64,000 bases of DNA, from assembly GCF_036850765.1 (NCBI RefSeq), contig NC_089496.1, forward strand, positions 47,420,113-47,484,112, given 5' to 3'. This document shows positions 56,995 to 64,000 of the stretch, piece by piece. The number at the start of each line of letters is the position of its first letter. The first letter of the stretch is position 1. The translations under genes and the position numbers were made by a program. The notes beneath the pieces were generated by a model. It was not told the DNA's origin, did no database searches, and was given only the letters and a program-made list of their open reading frames with translations. Source of the stretch: Saccopteryx bilineata. Its lineage: Eukaryota; Chordata; Mammalia; Chiroptera; Emballonuridae.

Positions 56995-57270
56995 CAGTGG
57001 TCCCCAACCCCCGGGCCATGGACCGGTACCGGTCCGCAGAGAAAGAATGAATAACTTAAATTATTTCTGTTTTATTTATAGTTAAGTCTGAATGATGTTT
57101 TATTTTTTGAAAAATGACCAGATTCCCTCTGTTACATCCATCTAAGACTCACTCTTAACGCTTGTCTCGGTCATGTGATACATTTATCCGTCCCACCCTA
57201 AAGGCTGGTCCGTGAAAATATTTTCTGACATTAAACTGGTTCGTGGCCCAAAAAAGGTTGGGGACCGCTG
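56995..57270. mobile_element. hAT-type MITE with perfect 8-bp TSD
   Basis: It begins CAGTGGTCCCCAACCCCCGG and ends AGGTTGGGGACCGCTG, imperfect inverted repeats (CAGYGGTCCCCAACC). GTGTAGAG at 56987-56994 and again at 57271-57278 is an exact 8-bp duplication. The interior is 276 bp in all, AT-rich, with GGACCGGTACCGGTCCG near the left end, and encodes nothing. Confidence 0.92.
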
Positions 57271-57324
57271 GTGTAGAGGACATGCTCGTCAGCGCCAGGC
57301 AGCGGGACCCACAGCAGCCCACAT

Positions 57325-57480
57325 CTCGGGAGCTTCTTGTGTGCCAGGCCCTTTGCTCTGACGTTTCACACATGTAGCTCATTCGGCTCCACAGCCACCC
57401 TGTCGTGTGGCACTGTTGTGACAGCTGTCACCCTCCCTGTCTTTCAGATGGAGAAACGAGGCTTTGGCAGGTGACTGGCT
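57325..57480 (-). repeat. MIR fragment
   Basis: TGTGTGCCAGGCCCTTTGCT, ACATGTAGCTCATTCGGCTC, ACAGCCACCCTGTCGTGTGG and CAGATGGAGAAACGAGGCTT: reverse MIR. Confidence 0.7.
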
Positions 57481-57539
57481 TGGCCCTAGTTCACTCGGAT
57501 CAACCAGGGAGTCTGACCCCAGACAGGGCTCTTTGGGTT

Positions 57540-57700
57540 TGCTGTTTAAGGACCTGAACTTGGGAACAAAACGGACTTGGTTTCAGGCCTGACTCTGACC
57601 CTCGGAGCCCGAGTTTGTCTGTAAAACGGGGATGAAACTCCTGCCTCTCGAGATTGAACGGAAACATAAATGTGTGTTTGGCACGCCTCCCGCTGGGCAG
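57540..57700 (+). repeat. MIR fragment, forward
   Basis: GACTTGGTTTCAGGCCTGAC, GAGTTTGTCTGTAAAACGGG, GATGAAACTCCTGCCTCTCG and AACGGAAACATAAATGTGTG follow the forward MIR order. Confidence 0.6.
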
Positions 57701-60700
57701 CAAGCCTGAGAGGATGGCCGCTGCTATCTGGCCGTGTCTCTGCTGTGCTCAGATGCCTCTTGTGCCCTCGAGCTGGAGGCGTGGCCACAGGGATGTCCTG
57801 CCGTTGGTGATGGTCCACCTGCGGCTGTGCTCACCCTTGGCGGGCACTTCCTGAGTGGCCCGGGGGCTCCCTGGGCATGGTGCTGTTCCTCAGGTTGGGC
57901 AGAGGAGCAGCGGAAGACTCCCCCCTGCCCTGGGAGTGCGCCACCCAGAGGTGTGCTGGAGAAGACACTCAACTCTCTTACGCGTTTAAGTTCAAGATTA
58001 GTTAGGCTACCCCAGGCCATCAGGGAGGCATGGGGCAGTCCTTGGGTCTCATGGGCCACTGCTGGGGCTTCTCCAGACCCATGCTCCACCCACCGCCATG
58101 GGCAGTCCTAGGATGGCTGCCTGACCACTCTCTGCTCCCATGGGGCTGCTAGAGACGAGCCTTGGGGTGGGGCTGACCTGTCCTCCGTGTTCCAGGGGGC
58201 TTCCTGCAGGGGCGGCAGCTGTGAGGATGGAAGACAGGACTGACAAGGAGGACAGGAATGCCCTGAGCAGTCATGATGCTGCCCAGACCCCCAGAGAGGA
58301 TCATGCTGAAGTTACTTAAAATAGCACATTTACATTCCTGGCATTTCTGAGGGATCCTCTGAAGCAGCTCCTCTCACCTTGGCCTTTGGGAGGGCAGCTC
58401 CTGGAACGGCCCACGCCCCTCACAGGCCAGTCACGTTGCATGCCCCACGGAGCTCCCCTGAGCCTCTGGGCTTCGATCTCGGGAGGGATGCCAGGCCTGG
58501 CTCCAGGTTCACTGTGACCCGCTTGGCAGTGACAACGGTCCCAGGACAGTAAAAAGCCACTTATTCTGGCCTGCCTTGGGGGTTAGCAGCTCGTAAACAC
58601 CCTTCCTTGTAGACATTGGGGCACCCGGGGGAAACGACACCGGCCCAGGTACTACTTGTCAGACGGAGTGAGTGACAGGGCACAGAAAGGAGAGTGTCCT
58701 CATTGGCTGCAACGCTGCTGTGGGGCACTCGGGGCCCGTCCTCGCTCTGCTGCCCACAAGCTGTGTGGCTGACCCCACCTGTGCCTTCGTTTCTCATCTC
58801 TAACGGGGGGTGGGAGGGGGGTGGGTAGTGCTTCTCTGTCTCTTTGTATAGTGAAAAGAATCGGATTTCTTTTTTGAGTAAACCATATGGTGAAGCTCAG
58901 CGTATGAAGCAAAACTGCTTTCCCTGGAGCAGTGGGGCTGGGGGGGGCCGAGCCCTGCTTGTCCCTCCCTGCCCCCCAGCCAGGCGCCTCTTTGAGGTCC
59001 CTGTTATGGAGAAGCCCCGCTCTGTAAACAGCTTGAGAACTGTTGGGCCAGGTGCTTGCCAAGGACCTTCCGATCTGGCTGTGCCAAAGCCTCTGAGCCT
59101 GGCAGGGTGAGCGGTGACTGCTTTGGGCAGTAGACCACATGTCCTGGTGGCCCAGAGAGCGAGGAGTGTGTCCCGGGTCACGTGCCGTTCAGGCAGGGAG
59201 CAGTGGAGCGGGGGCCACGCACCCCACCCCGTCCTGTACAGTCACAGTGTGTGTGACAGAGGCTGAGGGCACGCCACCCCTCCCTCCGAGCAGGGTTCTC
59301 GGACGCGTGCCCGAGGCCCAGGGCAGCCCTCAGTCCAGAGCCAACCCCTCCTGTCCCTTGGCTGTCCCCGGCGCTGGGGAGCCAGGGTGAGGGCGTGCAG
59401 CCTGGCCCCTTCGCCCCCAGAGGCTGAGAGCGCAGAGGCAGAGCTGGCCCTGAGTGCCGTCCGCCCAGGCGCTGCAAGGCCTCGCGAAGGATTCACGTTC
59501 TCCCTGTCAATGTCAGACCCTCCGCTTTCTTTCCTCAGGTCTTGAGTTGCTGACAGTAAATCTCACGCAGGATTCCAGGCTGTCCCAGCCCCCCTGCCTT
59601 CCAAACCCCACGGCCTGAACTTTCTCCAGCACGCCCCATGGGCGCTCGGGGCCCAGGGGTCGGGCCAGCCCGGAGCCAGGCCTGCGCCGCGCAGCACTCG
59701 GCCCCGTGGGAGGCAGCAGTGGCGGGCCTGGCACCAGGGAGGGCTTGGGCTGGGCAGGCGGGAGACAGCTTGTAGGGGAACCTCTTCATGAGGGGGACCC
59801 CTGGCACCGATTACGGTGGCAGCCTGCTGCCCAGAGCCCGGCCGGAAGGTCCAAAATAGGGGGCGGTTTGTCATGTGCTGCAGTCACCCCTGGACGGCAC
59901 GCCAGGCAGCGAGGGCGAGGGCGGCGTGGCGGCTGTCACTCTCCAGTGTCCAGGAGAGCAAGGCGCCACCAGCAGCACAGCTGTTTCTCTGTGGACAGAG
60001 CCCCGAGATGAAAGCCACCGTGAGTGTTGGGAGGCAAAGGCCAGTGACAAACTCAGTTCTTAGCCGCGTCAGCGGGAAACTCCACTGTAAATCGATTCGG
60101 ATAAGAAGCGTGGGACTTCAGGGGAGGCTATCCCGTTGCTGACGCCTTGCCGTGGCCCGGCCTGGGTCACACCTATCGGGGCAGTCGAAGCCCGCTCAGG
60201 CCCCCTCGCTGGCTGCTCGGGAACGGGAACTCTGGCCGCATCAGGAGAGCAGATGTGAGTTGGGCGGGGTCAGGTCGGGGCCGTGGTGGAGCGCCCCCCC
60301 CCCTCTGTCTCCTCTGAGGAATGAGGAGAAGCAAAGCCCCCTGTTCTGGCCGAGCTGGGGACCATTTGCACGCTGGTGGGCCAACAGTTTGGAGGTCCGG
60401 GTTTGAGCAGGGGGCTGTTCTTGATGCGAATCCCAGGATTTTGGCTGTCACCGTGTCTGTGCTGATGGGAGAGGGTGACAGGCTGTGTGTCCACTGTCTC
60501 CTCCCTTGTCTGTCACATGTGCCTCACTCTGCCAGCCCAGGACGAGAGGGGCACAGGACCCCCCAGACCCGGCACCCGACTCCACACAGACCGCAGCTGC
60601 TTTGCGGCCCTGCGCAAGGCCCTTGGTCACTCTCACCTGGGTCTCCCACGTGTGACATAGAGACGGTACAGGATGGTCAGGGGCCCTTCCTACCCGACAT

Positions 60701-61084
60701 GCCAGGATCTTTTGACTCTAGCTGGGAAATGGAAGGGAAGGAACTTCCTCAGTGAACTTCACATCAGCTTTAACTTTGATTCAGAGTAGGGTGGAGGCCA
60801 TGATCACTTTCAGCAAATGTGTCCCAGGAGACCCAGGTGGTGGGTGGAAGTAGCCCCGAAGTGTGCCACTGGGAACAGGTCCCCCAGCCAGACCCCACTG
60901 GCCCCCTCCCTGTCCTTGGTCCCTTCCCTGGGACCCGCCCGGTTCCTGGGCAGTGACCAGAGCTCCATTCTGTAGGTCTCTTGTTGGCTCCCTCTGGGGG
61001 TGTCGTGAGGCACCCTTGCCCCGTGGAGGGTAAAGCGAGGGATCCTCATTGCCACCCTGAGCTTTTGGGGCTTGCAGCAACCCC

Positions 61085-61160
61085 AGGGGGACAATGGGCC
61101 ATTATCCCATTTTACGGATGTGGGAACTGAGGCTTCAAGGAGGTAAGGGCAGGCTGGTGG
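61085..61160 (-). repeat. MIR fragment
   Basis: CCATTATCCCATTTTACGGA, TGTGGGAACTGAGGCTTCAA, GGAGGTAAGGGC: reverse MIR core. Confidence 0.65.
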
Positions 61161-61792
61161 ACACTGTCACTCGAGTCTTCAGGCGCCTGGCCTCGGGCTC
61201 TGTGCCTCATTGCCCTTCCTGGGCTGGGGGAGCAGTGCCAGGTGCTGCTCGGCTGTGCCTGCCACCCGAGAAGTGGAGAGCAGGAGCCCAGCTGGGCCGC
61301 ACAGACCAGACGCTTGTCCCTTTAATCTCAGCCGGCCTGGTGTGGGCAGGGCGGGGCTGGTCCCAGGCTGCGGAGATGGCAAGTCCTGGCCAGTGAGCGG
61401 CAGCTGGTGGTCTGCCCCTGGATGCTGAGACTGAGGGCTGAACCGGGGCCCACTTCCCATGGCAGTGAAGGGTGACCTTGCCTGGGACACGTGTCAGGGC
61501 TGGGGGAGTCCTCTGATCCTCAGTGCATCCAACCTCCTGACCCACTCACCCAAGGGCTACACCCCTTGCTCCACAAAGAATTTTTGGGTGGGCAGACAAT
61601 GAGGACGGGCCTGTGGAGGAGGGGGAGGTAAGAGACCTGGTGGAAGCATCTTCTGCTCCAGACCAGCCTCTGTGCCGTGTGGGTAGGAAGCTTCCTTTCT
61701 CCTGCCCTGCACACCTCCTGGGACCCAGCTTCTGGGGGCCATTCCACATGGTCTCCCCTGTAGCCTCTCCCTGGATGGGTGTGGGCAGGCTC

Positions 61793-64000
61793 ACAGAAGC
61801 TAGAGCCTTTCTGTGTACCTGCAGGCTGAGAGCCCAGCGCTGCAGAAGCTAGAGCCTTTCTGTGCACCTGCAGGCTGAGAGCCCAGCGCTGCAGAAGCTA
61901 GAGCCTTTCTGTGCACCTGCAGCTGAGAGCCCAGCGCTGCAGAAGCTAGGGCCTTTCTGTGCACCTGCAGGCTGAGAGCCCAGCGCTGCAGAAGCTAGAG
62001 CCTTTCTGTGCACCTGCAGGCTGAGTGCCCAGCGCTGCAGAAGCTAGGGCCTTTCTGTGCACCTGCAGGCTGAGAGCCCAGCGCTGCAGAAGCTAGGGCC
62101 TTTCTGTGCACCTGCAGGCTGAGAGCCCAGCGCTGCAGAAGTTAGGGCCTTTCTGTGCACCTGCAGGCTGAGAGCCCAGCGCTGCAAACGCTAGAGCCTT
62201 TCTGTGCACCTGCAGGCTGAGAGCCCAGCGCTGCAGAAGTTAGGGCCTTTCTGTGCACCTGCAGCTGAGAGCCCAGCGCTGCAGAAGCTAGAGCCTTTCT
62301 GTGCACCTGCAGCTGAGAGCCCAGCGCTGCAGAAGCTAGAGCCTTTCTGTGCACCTGCAGGCTGAGAGCCCAGCGCTGCAGAAGCTAGAGCCTTTCTGTG
62401 CACCTGCAGGCTGAGAGCCCAGCGCTGCAGAAGCTAGGGCCTTTCTGTGCACCTGCAGGCTGAGAGCCCAGCGCTGCAGAAGTTAGGGCCTTTCTGTGCA
62501 CCTGCAGGCTGAGAGCCCAGCGCTGCAGAAGCTAGGGCCTTTCTGTGCACCTGCAGGCTGAGAGCCCAGCGCTGCAGAAGTTAGGGCCTTTCTGTGCACC
62601 TGCAGGCTGAGAGCCCAGCGCTGCAAACGCTAGAGCCTTTCTGTGCACCTGCAGGCTGAGAGCCCAGCGCTGCAGAAGCTAGGGCCTTTCTGTGCACCTG
62701 CAGGCTGAGAGCCCAGCACTGCAGAAGTTAGGGCCTTTCTGTGCACCTGCAGCTGAGAGCCCAGCGCTGCAGAAGCTAGAGCCTTTCTGTGCACCTGCAG
62801 CTGAGAGCCCAGCGCTGCAGAAGCTAGAGCCTTTCTGTGCACCTGCAGGCTGAGAGCCCAGCGCTGCAGAAGCTAGGGCCTTTCTGTGCACCTGCAGGCT
62901 GAGTGCCCAGCGCTGCAGAAGTTAGGGCCTTTCTGTGCACCTGCAGGCTGAGTGCCCAGCGCTGCAGAAGTTAGGGCCTTTCTGTGCACCTGCAGGCTGA
63001 GAGCCCAGCGCTGCAAACGCTAGAGCCTTTCTGTGCACCTGCAGGCTGAGAGCCCAGCGCTGCAGAAGTTAGAGCCTTTCTGTGCACCTGCAGGCTGAGT
63101 GCCCAGCGCTGCAGAAGTTAGGGCCTTTCTGTGCACCTGCAGGCTGAGAGCCCAGCGCTGCAGAAGCTAGGGCCTTTCTGTGCACCTGCAGGCTGAGAGC
63201 CCAGCGCTGCAGAAGTTAGAACCTTTCTGTGCACCTGCAGGCTGAGTGCCCAGCGCTGCAGAAGTTAGAGCCTTTCTGTGCACCTGCAGGCTGAGAGCCC
63301 AGCGCTGCAGAAGTTAGGGCCTTTCTGTGCACCTGCAGGCTGAGAGCCCAGCGCTGCAGAAGCTAGGGCCTTTCTGTGCACCTGCAGGCTGAGAGCCCAG
63401 CGCTGCAGAAGCTAGGGCCTTTCTGTGCACCTGCAGGCTGAGAGCCCAGCGCTGCAGAAGCTAGGGCCTTTCTGTGCACCTGCAGGCTGAGAGCCCAGCG
63501 CTGCAGAAGTTAGAGCCTTTCTGTGCACCTGCAGGCTGAGTGCCCAGCGCTGCAGAAGTTAGAGCCTTTCTGTGCACCTGCAGGCTGAGAGCCCAGCGCT
63601 GCAGAAGCTAGGGCCTTTCTGTGCACCTGCAGGCTGAGAGCCCAGCGCTGCAGAAGTTAGGGCCTTTCTGTGCACCTGCAGGCTGAGAGCCCAGCGCTGC
63701 AGAAGCTAGGGCCTTTCTGTGCACCTGCAGGCTAAGAGCCCAGCGCTGCAGAAGTTAGGGCCTTTCTGTGCACCTGCAGGCTGAGAACCCAGCGCTGCAG
63801 AAGTTAGGGCCTTTCTGTGCACCTGCAGGCTGAGAGCCCAGCGCTGCAGAAGTTAGGGCCTTTCTGTGCACCTGCAGGCTGAGAGCCCAGCGCTGCAGAA
63901 GTTAGAGCCTTTCTGTGCACCTGCAGGCTGAGAGCCCAGCGCTGCAGAAGTTAGAGCCTTTCTGTGCACCTGCAGGCTGAGAGCCCAGCGCTGCAGAAGT
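61793..64000. repeat. 49-bp minisatellite, ~45 copies, open at window end
   Basis: Unit GCAGAAGCTAGAGCCTTTCT, GTGCACCTGCAGGCTGAGAG, CCCAGCGCT. Copies differ at few sites: AAGCTA/AAGTTA, TAGAG/TAGGG, GAGAG/GAGTG, a one-base deletion (CAGCTGAG) and a CAAACG variant. The array fills at least 2.2 kb and is cut by the window end, so the full length is unknown. No stop-free coding role is suggested; only short frames appear on the minus strand. Confidence 0.98.

Larger units (their letters stand above)
1..64000 (+). other. MINDY4: MINDY4 gene body, internal part (exons plus introns)
   Basis: Nine exons on the + strand, each bounded by an AG acceptor and a GT (once GC) donor, join in frame to 365 codons plus 2 nt. 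The spliced product follows human MINDY4/FAM188B, as I remember it, across its whole length, including a long central linker and the start of the MINDY-3/4 catalytic domain. MINDY enzymes are cysteine deubiquitinases that prefer lysine-48-linked ubiquitin chains. No exon encoding the protein N-terminus was found before 3247, and none encoding the C-terminal part of the catalytic domain after 55190, so the gene extends past both window ends. Introns are about 26.5, 4.8, 2.5, 0.28, 8.4, 1.9, 0.85 and 5.7 kb, followed by an intron of at least 8.8 kb. Whether it is expressed cannot be judged here, but the intact frame and splice sites argue for a functional copy. Confidence 0.93.
55191..64000 (+). 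other. MINDY4: Intron downstream of exon i (partial, at least 8.8 kb)
   Basis: GTGAGT donor; the acceptor lies beyond the window. It holds a CA microsatellite, a hAT MITE, MIR pieces and the large 49-bp minisatellite. 55191-56690 and 57710-61060 are GC-rich with nothing I can name. No further MINDY4 exon was recognised. Confidence 0.75.

Noticed and set aside
55191..61790. Search for the next MINDY4 exons (post-SRSIEL, active-site His region)
   Set aside because: No in-frame block matching the expected sequence with splice sites was seen, so no exon is claimed here.

Overview
The window is vertebrate nuclear DNA and almost certainly mammalian. Ancient MIR, L2, L1, MER5 and MLT1-type repeats are scattered throughout, and a multi-exon gene with classical splice sites runs along the + strand. 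The younger repeats point to a bat. There are several tRNA-derived SINE types (a roughly 400-bp type, a roughly 335-bp type, a roughly 210-bp Rhin-1-like copy and a short VES-like copy), plus apparently young hAT-like and piggyBac-like miniature DNA transposons with clear target-site duplications. A rhinolophoid (horseshoe-bat-like) genome is my best guess. It rests on recalled SINE consensus sequences and was not tested by a search.

The only protein-coding gene I can support is MINDY4 (FAM188B), the MINDY lysine-48 deubiquitinase 4. Nine consecutive internal exons are recognisable at 3247-3674, 30127-30182, 34936-35042, 37504-37620, 37900-37988, 46431-46532, 48400-48463, 49317-49382 and 55123-55190. 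They splice in frame to 1097 nt (365 codons plus 2 nt). They run from the disordered linker into the MINDY-3/4 catalytic domain, with the GGPCG catalytic-cysteine motif at the start of the fifth exon. The 5' exons lie before the window and the 3' exons (including the catalytic His region) after it. The intron at 37621-37899 appears to use a GC donor.

The rest is intron. 1-3246 holds two SINEs and old repeat debris. 3675-30126 is a 26-kb intron with a large antisense L1 fragment, SINEs, a piggyBac-like element, a hAT element, a 29-bp minisatellite and an L1 3' end. 30183-37503 is mostly MIR/L2 debris, hAT fossils and a truncated U4 snRNA retropseudogene nested in a MER5 element. From 38 kb on the introns are GC-rich and carry a striking series of minisatellites (units of about 90, 64, 46, 27/28, 55, 41, 45 and 49 bp). 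The series ends in a 49-bp array of at least 2.2 kb that runs off the window end. I found no CRISPR, operon or other prokaryotic-type system, and no second protein-coding gene. The long open frames lie in tandem repeats or antisense to repeats and exons and are not genes.
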